From Triglochin maritima (Eukaryota > Streptophyta > Magnoliopsida > Alismatales > Juncaginaceae), in assembly GCA_963682175.1 (NCBI GenBank), contig OY821784.1, forward strand, positions 30,361,621 to 30,425,620: a stretch of DNA of 64,000 bases. The letters are read 5' to 3'. Numbering within the stretch: position 1 is the stretch's first letter; each line of letters opens with the position of its first letter. The translations under genes and the position numbers were made by a program. This document shows, one piece after another, positions 44,715-56,214 of the stretch. The notes under the pieces are model-generated. The model ran no database searches. It was given only the letters and a program-made list of their open reading frames with translations, and had not been told where the DNA came from.

Positions 44715-45796
44715 TTAGGATAACTCACCAAATAGCTCCGGGAACTCCTTCCAGACCTCCTCCTCAATCCCCCAAGTGGCCTCTCGCTCACTGTGGTGCT
44801 GCCACCTGACCTTCACCATCGGAATGGTCCTCCTCCTCAACTGATGCTCCATGCGATCCACAATGTCAATCACTCTCTCCTCAAGAGACAAATCCTGACG
44901 GATCTCTGGAACCTCCAACTGAATCAAATAAGAAGGATCTGCTACGTACTTCCTCAACATCGAAACGTGGAAGACGTTGTGAAGACCAGAAAACTGTTGC
45001 GGCAGCACAACCCTGTAGGCAACCTCTCCAACCCGATTGAGAATCTTAAATGGTCTGACATACCTTGGACTGAGCTTCCCTTTCTTCCCGAACCTCATCA
45101 CTCCTCGAGATGGTGAAATCTTCAGGAAGATATGATCGCCTACCTCGAACCTCAACTCTCGCCTACGCTTATCGGCGTAGCTCTTCTGCCTGCTCTGAGC
45201 TGTCGCTAGTCTCTGCCTAATCACATCAACCTTCTCAGCATACATCTGCACAATCTCAGGGCCAACTAGTTGTCTCTCGCCTACATCACTCCAGCATACT
45301 GGTGATCTACACGGTCTCCCGTACAGAGCCTCGTACGGTGTCATCCCAATGCTCGAATGGTAGCTGTTGTTATAGGCAAACTTGATCAACGGCAAATGCT
45401 CATCCCAATGTCCTGCCCAATCAAGAATACAAGCTCGCAACATATCCTCTAGCGTCTGGATGGTCCTCTCAGACTGACCATCTATCTGTGGATGGAATGC
45501 CGTACTGAACCTCAACCGAGTCCCAGGGCCTGCTGCAAACTCCCCCAGAATCTGGAAGTGAACCTCGGATCTCGATCCGAAATAATACTCACAGGCACTC
45601 CATGAAGTTTGGCGATCTCCTCAATATACAACTTAGCTAAACCCTCCAGAGGTAAAGTGGTTCGGATAGCTAAGAAGTGTGCCGACTTGGTCAGTCGATT
45701 GACTATAACCCAAATCGCATCATAGAATCCTATCGTCCTCGGCAGCCCGGTGACAAAATTCATCGTCACATGCTCCCACTTCCACTTTGGAAGCAA
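44715..45796 (-). pseudogene. Tekay-3 integrase with chromodomain-like C-terminus (one frameshift)
   Basis: The 45512-45796 frame holds the start of the catalytic core ([17 protein letters not shown]). The first catalytic Asp of the DDE triad is Asn here, whereas Tekay-2 keeps WVIVDRL. After a frameshift at about 45512 the frame 44715-45515 gives [20 protein letters not shown] with the catalytic Glu, then the [14 protein letters not shown] (GPF-type) module. It ends in a chromodomain-like tail: [16 protein letters not shown], then [11 protein letters not shown]. In this clade the tail is thought to guide integration toward heterochromatin. Loss of the first Asp predicts an inactive enzyme. 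Confidence 0.9.
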
Positions 45797-46856
45797 AGCT
45801 CGATCCTCTGCATCGGCCCTGCAGGTCTCTGGTGCTCAATCTTCACCTGCTGACAAATCAGACATCTGTCAACGAACTCTGCAGTCTCCGTCTTCATCAT
45901 CTTCTACCAGAAATTCCTTTAAAGATCTCTATACATCTTCGTGCTGCCCGGGTTGATCGAATAACGGGATCTGTGCGCCTCCTCCAAAATGTCCTTCCTC
46001 AGACCTCCTCCCATCGGCACCCAGACACGACCTCTGAATCTCAGCCCACCATCGACTCCAATACTGAAGTCTGATCCATCTCTGGCAGCTAACTGTAACA
46101 ACCTGGCTAACTCATCATCAGAACTCTGAGCCCGAACAATACTCGAGACCATCTGAGGCTCCACTCTCAGCCTGACAATCACAGCACCTCGCGACTCATC
46201 AGTGAATGGTCTCCATTCGGTCAGCGCCTCCCGCAACTTCCACTCCTGGATACAAAGACCTGCTGCGGTAACCTCCCCCTTCCTGCTCAACGCATCTACA
46301 ACCGAATTTGCCTTCCCCGGATGATACGAGATAGTGAAATCATAGTCCTTAATCAGCTCCTGCCATCTACGCTGCCTCATATTCAGCTCCTTCTGCGAAA
46401 ACAGATACTTCAGGCTCTGATGATCTATGTAACCTCGAACTGCTCTCCATACAAGTAATGCCTCCAAGTCTTCAAAGCGTGCACCACTACTGCCAACTCC
46501 AAATCATGAGTGGGGTAGTTCCTCTCGTGCACCTTCAGCTGTCTCAAAGCGTACGCAATCACCTGCCCGTGCTGCATGAGTACGCATCCCAGTCCAACGC
46601 CTGACGCGTCACTGTAAATCACAAACCCACTGCTACCACTAGGAAGTGTCAGAACTGGCGCAGTCGTCAGATGACTCTTCAATTCCTGGAAAATGTCCTC
46701 GCACTTCTGGGACCACACGAACTTGACGCCCTTCCGCGTCAAAGCCGTCAATAGTGAAGCCAACCTGGAGAAATCCTTAATAAAAATGCGATAGTACCCC
46801 GCCAGTTCCACAAAACTCCTGATCTCTGCTACACTAGTCGGGGCTCTCCTCTGCAT
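45797..46856 (-). pseudogene. Tekay-3 RNase H and integrase zinc-binding region (broken)
   Basis: 46425-46856 carries the RT thumb and RNase H start ([37 protein letters not shown] with the RNase H Asp present). After a frameshift, 45919-46467 carries [40 protein letters not shown] and the integrase HHCC start ([20 protein letters not shown]). A stop follows at 45919. The [12 protein letters not shown] zinc-binding end lies at about 45830-45870 in another frame. Confidence 0.87.
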
Positions 46857-46913
46857 CTCGGCCTCAACCTTCGCTGGATCTACTGAAATCCCAGCTCCCG
46901 ATGCAATGTGTCC

Positions 46914-47786
46914 CTAAAGAGCGACACTGCTCAGCCAAAACTCACACTTCGAAAACTTGGCATACAACCGATGATCTCTCAAAATACCAAGTACAACCCT
47001 CAAGTGCTCTCGATGTTGCTCCACATCTCGAGAGTAAACCAAAATGTCGTCCGCGAAGACAATCACAAACCGGTTGAGGTAGTGACTGAACGTCCTGTTC
47101 ATCAAATCCATAAACGCTGCAGGCACGTTCGTCAACCCAAACGGCATCACCAAAAACTCGTAATGCCCGTATCTCGTCCTGAAAGCTGTCTTCTGCACAT
47201 CTGCCTCTCTGATCCTCAACTGATGATAACCGGATCGCAGATCAATCTTCGAAAACACCTTCGTTGACTGCAACTGGTCAAACAGGTCCTCGATCCTGGG
47301 CAAGGGATATCGATTCCTAACGGTAACCTTGTTCAGCATCCTGTAGTCAATACACATCCGCAGCAATCCATCCTTCTTCTTCACGAAGAGTACCGGCGCT
47401 CCCCAAGGTGAGACACTGGGTCAGATAAACCATGTATCCATCAGATCCTGCAACTGCTTCTTCAGCTCTGCCAGCTCAGCAGGTGCCATCCTATACGGCG
47501 CCTTCGACTACAGCGTAGTCCCAGCTACCAAATCAATACCAAACTCAATCTCTCTCTGAGGCGGCAACCCGGAGACATCATCGAAAAATACCTCTGGAAA
47601 ATCTCGGACTATCTCAATGTCCTCCAATCTCCTCGCCTCTGGATCTGGAACTACAAGAGTGGCCACGAAATCTCTGCAACCCTGCTGCAACAACTTCTGT
47701 GCCCTCACTGCTGATACGACTACTCTGCCTCCTCTGTCCTTCGTCCCCCTGGTCAGCACATCAGGTAGACCCTTCCTCGAGATCAT
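46914..47786 (-). pseudogene. Tekay-3 reverse transcriptase (broken)
   Basis: 46914-47384 holds [35 protein letters not shown] and [13 protein letters not shown]. The active-site box reads FADDILVYS, with Ala where Val is usual but both Asp kept. 47508-47786 is the protease-RT linker (SGLPPQREIEFGIDLV). Stops at 47508 and at 46914, and another near 47430, interrupt one continuous frame. Confidence 0.88.
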
Positions 47787-47810
47787 AATCTTCTTCTACA
47801 GGCACAAGAC

Positions 47811-48260
47811 TCACACATCATACTGGGATAGCCAATCCATCCCCAGTATGACGTCGAAGTCCTCCATCGGCAACAAGATCAGGTCAGCCGGAAACTCCTG
47901 ATCTTCCGAAATAATCGTGGCGCTAGGGACGAAGCTCCCCACAATGCCCACCAGACCCAAGGGTGTGTTGACTTCCAACGTGGCAGTCAACATCACAGGG
48001 ATACGACCCAACACGCTTGCAAATCGCTCCGAAATAAACGAGTGTGTGGCCCCATAATCAAACAGCACACTAGCACTCAACCCAGCAACAAAGAGCGTAC
48101 CGTCCACCACCGTGTTGGCGTCTGTCGCCTCATCCGCCTGGATGGTAAAGACCCTTCCAGTCCTCTGACCCTGCTGTGGCGGAGCAAAAGGACGGCAACC
48201 TCCGCCTCTGCTTGCTGTTGGTGGCCCTGCATGTCTGCTGGACCTACTTGGCCCACTCAA
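47811..48260 (-). pseudogene. Tekay-3 aspartic protease
   Basis: The retropepsin core contains SVLFDYGATHSFISERFASV. The catalytic loop is DYGATH, with the catalytic Asp intact and Tyr in place of the Cys of Tekay-1. It ends ILLPMEDFDVILGMDWLSQY, followed by a stop at 47811-47813. It is one frame away from gag, so an indel lies near 48250. Confidence 0.87.
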
Positions 48261-49074
48261 ACAAATCCCTCAAAAAATGGCCTCGCTTGCCACACCTGTA
48301 ACAAACTCCAGAATGGCCCCAACACTCTCCGGAGTGAACACGACCACAACCTCTGCATACCTCAGGCTGCCATGATCCACCTCCACCAATCCGGGGCCTC
48401 TTGCCCAGATTCCCTGCTAGCGGAGCACCTGGACGTCCACTGACCTTCCCCAGTGCTCTCCTGGCCTCAGCATAAGTCTGCTGGTAATCTTGATCAATGA
48501 TCGTGGCAAATCTCACGGCGTCGACCAGCGTCTGTGGCATACTGTACATCACCTGAGTACGGAGGTGCTTCCTGAGCCCCCGTACAAACTTCCTCGCCCT
48601 CTGCAGCGGCGTCACACAGATCTCCGGACAGTAACGCTCCAGCGCGTTGAACCTCCGGGTATACTCAGCCAGGGTCGCATCTCCCTGCTCGAGGGTCATG
48701 AACTCCTCTCTCCTCCCATCTCTGACATGCTCTTGGAAAAACTGCTCATTGAACTTCCACAGGAAGTCCACCCAGCTGATGTCAGTCCTGCCCTCAAATA
48801 CCACCGCAGAAGTGGTCCTCCACCAGTTGGACGCGTCTCCGCAAAACACATACGCTGCCATGTCTGCCTGTCTCTCAGGAGGACACTCAATCGCCTGAAA
48901 GATCTCCTGGATCTTCAGGACCCAGTCCTCTGCAGCCTCAGACTCTCCTCTACCACCGAAGGTAGGCGGGTGCTGTCTCATAAAGCGGTCGAGCATCGCT
49001 CCGGCCGCTGATGGCTCTCCTCTGCCTGACTGGCGATCAAGCATCACAACCAGTCGCCCCACCGTGTCATAGAG
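48244..49074 (-). pseudogene. Tekay-3 gag, main part
   Basis: Continues the gag begun at 50373 after the nested solo LTR. Landmarks are DRFMRQHPPTFGG, WVLKIQEIFQAIECPPERQA, NWWRTTSAVVFEG, FNEQFFQEHVRDGRREEFMT, YTRRFNALERYCPEICVTP and LRKHLRTQVMYSMPQTL. The zinc knuckle reads CYRCGKRGHFLRDL, so the final Cys of CX2CX4HX4C is Leu. Otherwise the frame is open for over 270 codons. Confidence 0.9.
49070..49074. repeat. Target site duplication TAGAG (left of nested solo LTR)
   Basis: TAGAG precedes TGATGCATCA at 49075 and recurs at 50279-50283 after CCCATCA. Confidence 0.95.
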
Positions 49075-50278
49075 TGATGCATCATATACATTGCATCATA
49101 TGTATTTCATTTAGATTAATTTTATATCAATAAATGCTACTAAGGTATGTGTTTAGTCTTATTTACAGAATACAGGGACCTGAATGCAAATTACCCATAT
49201 CCCGAGCATAAACACGTGCAAAAGACTCATTTTTATCATAAAGACCAAGTCAAGATTATCGAGATTCAAATGGAAGTCCATCCAATCATAAAAGCATTCA
49301 AAGACCTAATTACAAAAAGGTCAAGGACTTAAGCACAAAAGTAGTCAGGGACTTAATTGCAAAAAGCTGAGAACCCAGCTGCAAATTAAAGTACCAAAAT
49401 ATTATTTTGGAGAAGTTGTAAAGAAAAATCAATTTGGATATCCAAATATATGAAGAAATAAATTCAGAGCTCAAAAGAAAGGAAAGAAATCAATCCAGAC
49501 GCGCAAAGGACAGTTAAATCATACCATAAACACACAGGAAAAATCCAGATCCAATCAGAGCAAATATTGCGACGAAATCGCCGCACCTTACATGTATTAT
49601 GCGGCGGAAACGCCGCACCCCTTGCTATCCGTGGCCCCAGATTTTGTCCAGTCGTGTCTTGACACGTGTACTTTCCTATTTTATACTTGGGTCCCTTGTA
49701 TCGGCTATAAATAGCCCCGAAACGATGTTGTGAGGGTGCTTAGTTTTTGTTCCATACTTTTATTAATAAAATTCTGTTCTTTTATTTCTTGTTTTTTAGT
49801 TTTCTTTTGTAGTTTCTCTAGGACCTCTTCTCCTTCCTTCCATCCATGAGTTTCTAACTACTATCTCCAAAGGGTAGGGGTGACGGATTTAGGGTGATGA
49901 GAAGAAGAATAATGTTATTATTTTAATTTCGTGTTAGTATATTTTGATTACTTGAGTTTATGTTGAGTCATTTATCATGTAATGCTTTATAACTAATGTG
50001 ATTTATTATAAGTTTCAGAATTCTCTAATCGAAACCCAATATCTAAACCTCCACCCGCTGGACTCTCATCCATCTTTGCTTTATTTTTAATTTGTTTTTG
50101 TTGTTCTTGCTTTAGAAATTAAAAATCCAAAAATCTCAAACAAACCTTATTTCTCTCTCTTTCTTTCCCTAATCGAAAATCACAAAAATAACAATATCTC
50201 TACCTCCTTGTGTTCGACCCGTACTTGCCACGTTTTCATTGACGTCGTGCACTTACGGTATAAATTTAATTCCCATCA
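49075..50278 (+). repeat. Solo LTR of the TRG-3 family nested in Tekay-3 gag
   Basis: 1204 bp, TGATGCATCA...CCCATCA, flanked by perfect TAGAG duplications. It matches the TRG-3 LTRs in reverse orientation, including the palindromes GCGACGAAATCGCCGC and GCGGCGGAAACGCCGC (49570-49617) and TATAAATA at 49706-49713. It has clearly diverged from the TRG-3 copies, so it is an older insertion. Confidence 0.95.
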
Positions 50279-50373
50279 TAGAGCATTCGCCGCTCCTCTG
50301 CCCAGTCCGTGCCCCTAGTCTCACCTCTGGTGCTACGGTCCCGTAGGGGAGGTCTCACGCGTCTCAGAGGCAT
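50279..50373 (-). pseudogene. Tekay-3 gag N-terminus
   Basis: Starts at ATG 50371-50373 and reads MPLRRVRPPLRDRSTR then DWAEERRML up to the nested LTR. The frame then resumes at 49074 with DTVGRLVVMLDRQ. The N-terminal basic stretch matches Tekay-1 and Tekay-2 gag. Confidence 0.85.
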
Positions 50374-50479
50374 CTATACACAAAGAAGACAACACACATC
50401 AAAACCATGAATGCATGAACTAATGCAGACTTTAAAACTCTAAGGGTGGTTTCTTTGGATAAGGACACCGGAACCGACC

Positions 50480-50491
50480 TCTCTGATAGAA
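50480..50491 (-). other. Mutated primer binding site (Tekay-3)
   Basis: The minus strand TTCTATCAGAGA differs at several bases from TGGTATCAGAGC of Tekay-1, at the expected place next to the 5' LTR. Confidence 0.7.
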
Positions 50492-50866
50492 AGTTGTAAC
50501 ATCCTCAAACAGCGGAAGAATTTAAAATTTAATAACACACAATCAACATAGGATATTACACAATAAAAGAAAACAGGTGCACCACATATATATAATATAT
50601 ATTCGAGTATTTGAAAAGTGTGATTACATTTCAAAAGGCTAAACAATAGATACAAGTAATCACTTCGACCTCAAATGAGAGAAAGCAGGATCAGGTAGCA
50701 GCACTCCTCTCCTCGGTCACCACCCCCTATCGCCGATCACGGCCTGAAAAGCAAACATGCAACAATGCATGAGTTTCCAGAAGGAAACCCCGTATGCCAA
50801 ACTCTACAATGCATTAACTGAAACACCCTAGCCTGCAGTTCTACAACCAAGAAAAGCACCACATCC

Positions 50867-51348
50867 AGGCTGAACTCCAGGGCTTTTTCACCCAACCACA
50901 GCACACACCACCGTTACGGGGCTCCAGGGCTTTTTCACCCAACCACCACAACACACTCGTCGCCAAACTGGGCTCCAAGGCTTTTTCACCCAACCGCAGC
51001 TACCACGACACGACCAAGGGTTCAAGGGCTTTTTCACGCAACCCAAACGTCCAAGGGCTCCAGGGCTTTTTCACCCAACCCTTAACACGCGGTCCATGCT
51101 CAGGCTCCAGGGCTCTTTCACCCAACTTGAACGCACTACGAAGCTCCAGGGCTTTTTCACCCAACCCCGCACAGACTAGTTGGGCTCCAGAGCTCTTTCA
51201 CCCAACCGCACCTCTCACACAGTTACGGAGATCAAGGGCTTTTTCACCCAACCACCGCAACACACACATTTTCAAGCTGGGCTCCAGGGCTTTTTCACCC
51301 AACCACAGCTCTCACACAGTTACGGGGCTCCAGGGCTCTTTCACCAGA
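50867..51348. repeat. Minisatellite (5' LTR of Tekay-3)
   Basis: About eleven copies of GGCTCCAGGGCTTTTTCACC (CAAC follows). One unit (50917) has no counterpart in the 3' LTR. Confidence 0.88.
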
Positions 51349-51464
51349 CTACCGCAACACTCGTGCTCACTAGCACACTTTCCGGAAGAACATTGGCACC
51401 ACAGCTCGCCCTACGCGGACGACCAGAACAACTACACCTCCAACGTGCAAAACTGGACACAAAC

Positions 51465-52125
51465 GGTCGACCAAACCAAAAGTCCCAGTCGACCGAATCT
51501 CACAAACACAGGGCAATTGCCTCGATCGGCACTCCATCGGTCGACCAATTCCCACCAACCACACTCGTTCGGTCGAACCAAAGTCAAGGACCGGTCGACC
51601 GTTTAGAAGTCGCCTCCCAGGTTCAACGAACAAAACGACCAATCGGACGAACGGCAAAGGGGCCCCGTTCGACCGAAAGTCACCAGGGAAAAATCCCTCA
51701 CGCACAACAACGAATTCGGTCGAACCCCCGAGCACTCTCGGTCGACCGAATTCCACCAAGGAATTCCCCTAACTCTCGCCAACGAATCCGGTCGAACCCC
51801 CGAGCACTCTCGGTCGACCGAATTCCACCAGGGAATTCCCCCACGCTCAACATCAAGTCCGGTCGACCGAACCACCTTCGGTAGAACCAACCACCAATTA
51901 ACCTTAAGTCACCGGTCGGACAAAGTCACACAGGTGGTCGACCGTTTAGATGGTCAACGCCCCAACCGACCTATGACAGTGCACACGGTTGAACGACAAA
52001 AGGGGACCCGTTCGACCGAAACCAACCAGGCTTGCCTCAAATGCACAACCGGTCGACCGCACCATGGGCATCGTTCGACTGGTGTGAGGCAGAACCCGAA
52101 ATCTCATTAAGAACGGTCGACCGAT
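51465..52125. repeat. CGGTCGACCG palindrome array (5' LTR of Tekay-3)
   Basis: Same array as 43370-44035. One GGTCGACCG present there at about 44003 is missing here through a short deletion near 52112. Confidence 0.85.
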
Positions 52126-52750
52126 CAGGCAGTAAAATCTGCTGCATGTTTACTTGCGATGAGCCGAAAGGACTACCGTCGACTTCCAAATACTCACACT
52201 ACTAAAGTGAGCGAGTTGACATACCGTGAAGGTTTGAAGAATCCTTCGAAGAACCACGACGGCGCTTCCACGAGCTTTTCTTCCCAAAATCACGATCCAC
52301 CGACGAACGACTCGCCCGGTCAACGATCACAACTCTTCGACGCTCCATAGACACGACTCCACCTCCGTCAACCTCCACCAACCAACCACGACCACAGAAC
52401 ACAAGTTAGGTCGAGGGAGGGAGAGAACCAAAACGAGCGGGGAGGGTTAAGAAACCAACGACTCACCTCCACGAGCAACCTAAACCCGAAGCAGTCCTCC
52501 GCCACGCCCGAGCTCGACACCTCCACGCCGGAGCACCAACTAGGAGAGAGAGACGTGAGAGAGAGTAAAGTGTGTGAGAGAGGGAGAATCACCAATAAAT
52601 ATCTCACCCCACCTCAATCCTCACCATCCATCCAATCTCCAATCCATCTCAACCCTTCATCCACACCCGTCCATCTCCGCCGTCCATCTCATCTCCTCCT
52701 AAACACCACCTAAAACACCATTAAAACTCAATTAGGATTAGGATCCCACA

Positions 52751-53308
52751 AAGTAATTGGATGAAGATTTTCTCATGGCATTTTTCTGAATTTGCTCTTA
52801 TAATTATCACTATCACCTGAAGGGCATATGGCTTTGATATATCTTTTTGTGTAGAAGGAACTCAAGCTAATGTATACAGGTGGAATACCATAATCTTCAA
52901 AATTTGTAGCATTTAAATACAAGTTGGGTGCTTATTTACAACAAATGGATGTGTTGTGGGAAGAAATATTACAAGAAATTAGTTTGCAAACAAAGATGCT
53001 CATAGAATGAGAGGAATACGAGGGGGGAAATTAAAAGATAGAAATTTCTAATTTGACTCTTCTTTTTTTCAATTCATCATCAGTCCTTAATCTCGTTTTC
53101 TAAAAGCACAAGGAAGGAAATCAACAATGTTTAGATATTAGCTCCTTCTACTACAAAAACACAATAACAATAGAAGTACGAAATAGAAACAACATAACGA
53201 CCAGACTTGCCACATTTCTCTTAACAACCACATCTACTCCATAGTCCATAACAAAACATGTGACAATAAATCCCTGCATTATAAGCTAATATATATGAGA
53301 AAAAACGA
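52751..53308. other. Spacer 3' of UBL gene b
   Basis: AT-rich, single-copy-looking, with no recognisable gene or repeat. It probably includes the 3' untranslated region of UBL gene b. Confidence 0.5.
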
Positions 53309-54885
53309 TCAATCAGTTGCTTTGGTGATGTAGCCATTGAAGAGCTCAATGGTGTCACCAGGTCTAACACCATGCCACCTAAACGTCATGTCCTCTTCCA
53401 TCACACTCTGCTTCCATATGAAAAAGAAATCCGGTTGAGGAATATGTAAAAGCTTCTCGGCCTCCAGCTTCTGAATCTCTTTCCTCAGCTCACTCACTTT
53501 GTCATGAGGATTTATCTCCACTGGCAACTTCTTGGTGCTGTTCACAGGCACCACCTTCACCTGAATTAATACATGCATTCTATTATCCGCATTTACTATT
53601 AACAAGGCCCATGTTAGACTAATAATATATGGTCATGTTTGGTTGATTAAACGTTAATTTGAAACTTTGATTTCAAAAAATATATTTTTCAAGATAACAT
53701 CCAATCATGTTTCTTTGTTTTAAGAACATAGTTTGGTTTGTTCGTAGGTTTCTTAAGGACAGGAAGAAAATTAAGTGACATAGATTCAAAAATAGGAAAA
53801 ACGTATCACATCTAGGTTTCCAATTATATACCTCCAATGATAAACACAATTTTACAACAAATATTTGGGATAATCGTAAACACCATGTATGAGTTTGAAA
53901 ACGCTGTTACCATAAATACTAACTCTTTAAAAACACATTATTGTTAGCTATCAAAACATACCATAAAATATTCTACATGAATTTAATTTTTTGTGCTCTA
54001 CATCTTAGTATGAAACCTTAGATTGTAATCTCAGCTGGTGATGAGCTAAGAAGATAAACATTGGCACAATCAATCGAAGACAACTATAGATATGGATCGA
54101 TCCATACTGTGTTCCTACAGTTTGCACCCCTATTTGGTACAAAGAACTCTTTTACATTTTCACAAACGTGGTTAAACGACAGTTTTTCATAAAATTCAAA
54201 CCCCACTAAGAAAATTTGGATTAACACACCCGTTTTTGTTTATGTTTAAGTGAGCTTTAAATTCAATAATACATATCATTATTTACGCCATGATCTAACA
54301 TGATTTGGACACGAAAGTAAAAATCTTAAGCGACTGGCATTAATTGGGCTACATTTGAACTTCTAAATGCACTATCGGCTCTAGACCTCACTCATAGTAA
54401 TTTTGACATAATTTTTGGCTCACAACTTAAATAGTTAGGGTGCGGAAGAGTATCAATATCTTTTGAGGTTGCAAATTTAGTATTGTACTTGAGGGTATAG
54501 ATCCATTTTACCTACGCGTGATTTCTGTTTGTATGACATGAGATAAATTTGCTATAGAATCCTAACATGAACGCATCGACATGCATCACATACAATATTG
54601 CTAACACAAACCTTTGACACCAAAAATCATGCGAAACGACAATTATTTTACCGTGATCGTCTTTTTCTCTTGGTTCTCCACCCGTAAGCGAGAGCCGTTG
54701 ACTATGGGGTAGTCTCCGGCGTTTTTATCGTCCAACAGCACTACTCCATTGAAAGTTAGGACCCGGTGGTCGACCGGGATGTTGTGGTGTTGGTGGATCT
54801 TCTTCTTAATCTCCAGGAATGTGTCGAAGTACCAAATCTCCAATTCGAAGGTCTTTCCTTCGGCTGTCTCTATCAACACATCCAT
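53309..54885 (-). CDS. UBL gene b: tandem ubiquitin-like domain protein, two exons
   Basis: Exon 1 is 54885-54652 (78 codons) and exon 2 is 53560-53309 (83 codons plus stop), 161 residues. The donor is ACG|GTAAAA and the acceptor TTCAG|GTGAAG, phase 0, at the same point between the two domains as in UBL gene a. The 1091-bp intron is much longer than the 356-bp intron of gene a. UBL1 runs from MDVLIETAEGKTFELEIWYF through EIKKKIHQHHNIPVDHRVLT to GSRLRVENQE. UBL2 runs VKVVPVNSTKKLPVEINPHD to VRPGDTIELFNG. No C-terminal Gly-Gly is present, so it is not a processed modifier. It is a plant ubiquitin-like superfamily member of unknown partner. The start was chosen at 54885 because upstream codons do not fit the UBL fold. 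The gene looks intact. Confidence 0.87.
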
Positions 54886-54938
54886 TGCGAAGAGAGTGAA
54901 TGGGAGTGTTTGAGACATGCATCGACTGTGGATATATG

Positions 54939-54945
54939 TTTTATA
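54939..54945 (-). promoter_or_regulatory. Probable TATA box of UBL gene b
   Basis: The minus strand TATAAAA lies about 55 bp upstream of the start codon, a position similar to that in gene a. Confidence 0.5.
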
Positions 54946-55900
54946 GAATAGACGGCATTGGTTGTGCATGTACAAGTACATACGCTTCTTATATTAAAAC
55001 TAAACATAACATTCAAATTCTAATCCTAAATTAGCTGGGATTTGGTATCCTAAACTCTTATATGCATGACAACTAGAATAATAACATTCACCCATTGAGT
55101 TGTTGTCTATACGGGTGTAAATAAAGTTGGATTAATTACGCAATTTGCATCCGCATTCGTATTGGAATGTGAAAGGAATTTTCGTATCCCGTGGATATTG
55201 TTATGGATTTGATTTTTTTGGGTGTCTATAAACAACCAACATTTATATCAAGATACTGGAAATATGGATATACATGTATGGTCATATCTGATCCGCTTTT
55301 GGTGTACGCATTTGAATTTTTCAGTATGTAGATTTGTTTTTCTCAAGCCCGTTGTTATACTTAGGAGTTGATGTGATCTAGATATACTTTATATTGGCCA
55401 TGCCCTACTATGTTTATTGGATTCATACTACTATTAATTGTGAATCCATGTATGGCCGATTAAAATCGAAACTTGACCCAACAGGAACCAATTTGGCCGG
55501 GTCTAGTTGAATTCTCAAGTTTGAAATTATTCCCCCATTTTCAGCAACTTTAGGTTAGTTTTTTATATGAAAAAATTGGGTGAGATATGTCATGTATAAA
55601 GAACATGTGGTAAAATTTTCAGACTAAATGGATCATCATAGACCTAGATCCGAATAGTTCGAAATTCAGTAAATTTCAATTATTCATATAAGATTATTTT
55701 AGATCAACTGTGAAATTAACTTCAATTAACCTAAAATTTTGACATGTTATAACTTAAAAGATAAGAATACATATGATTAAGTTTGATTTAAAAAAATCAA
55801 TTTTAAAAAATATCTTAATTTTGAGTGACACAATCTAAGTTGGTCATAGGAGCTCATGCGGACCCATCAGAAAATATGTGTTGTGTATATATATGATATA
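54946..55900. other. Spacer upstream of UBL gene b
   Basis: AT-rich, with no gene or repeat recognised. Confidence 0.5.
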
Positions 55901-55908
55901 ACAATGTA

Positions 55909-56214
55909 CAGGCCTGGCCCAATAGCAGGAGTAGGGTGAGCTCCTGCTCCGGGCCTCATTTTGAGGGTGCCTCAAAAAAAAATATGTACATGGGCTTATT
56001 GGGTTGCAAAGAAAATTAGTGTTAACACATAGATAGCACATAAACATTGATAAATTTGTCTCAAAGATTGCTAGGAGGACAAAAAAATTTAATTAATATT
56101 GCACTAAGTAAGTGAAATTTTTATTATTTAAACTAAGAGGACAATTTTTTTCAAATTTAGGAACCTCGTTGTTGATTTTCGCACAGGGCCTCAAAAATTT
56201 CCGAGACGACCCTG
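55909..56214. mobile_element. hAT-type MITE (306 bp)
   Basis: The ends CAGGCCTGGCCC and (reverse complement) CAGGGTCGTCTCGG are short imperfect inverted repeats starting CAGG. They are flanked by 8-bp duplications ACAATGTA (55901-55908) and ACAACGTA (56215-56222) that differ at one base. The length, the 8-bp duplication and CAGG ends indicate the hAT superfamily. No coding capacity. A remnant GGGCCTCA phrase occurs near both ends. Confidence 0.78.

Larger units (their letters stand above)
42427..52750 (-). mobile_element. Tekay-3: full-length Ty3/gypsy Tekay-type element
   Basis: Both LTRs are present (42427-44681 and 50495-52750), with edges TGTAACATCC and GGATCCCACA. Between them, right to left: mutated primer site, gag, protease, RT, RNase H, integrase with chromodomain-like tail, and polypurine tract. 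Flanks AATTA (42422-42426) and AAGTA (52751-52755) agree in four of five bases, an imperfect target duplication. The gag is split by a solo LTR at 49075-50278. Several stops and frameshifts and two damaged active sites make it non-autonomous, although its LTRs remain very similar. Confidence 0.92.
50495..52750 (-). repeat. Tekay-3 5' LTR (2256 bp)
   Basis: Partner of 42427-44681. It contains the minisatellite (50867-51348, about eleven units) and the CGGTCGACCG array (51465-52125). Confidence 0.94.

Noticed and set aside
51127..51884. Open frames with repeated ALSPN or FFTQP units in the Tekay-3 LTRs
   Set aside because: They arise from the LTR minisatellite and palindrome arrays, are present in several overlapping frames, and are not conserved between the two LTRs.
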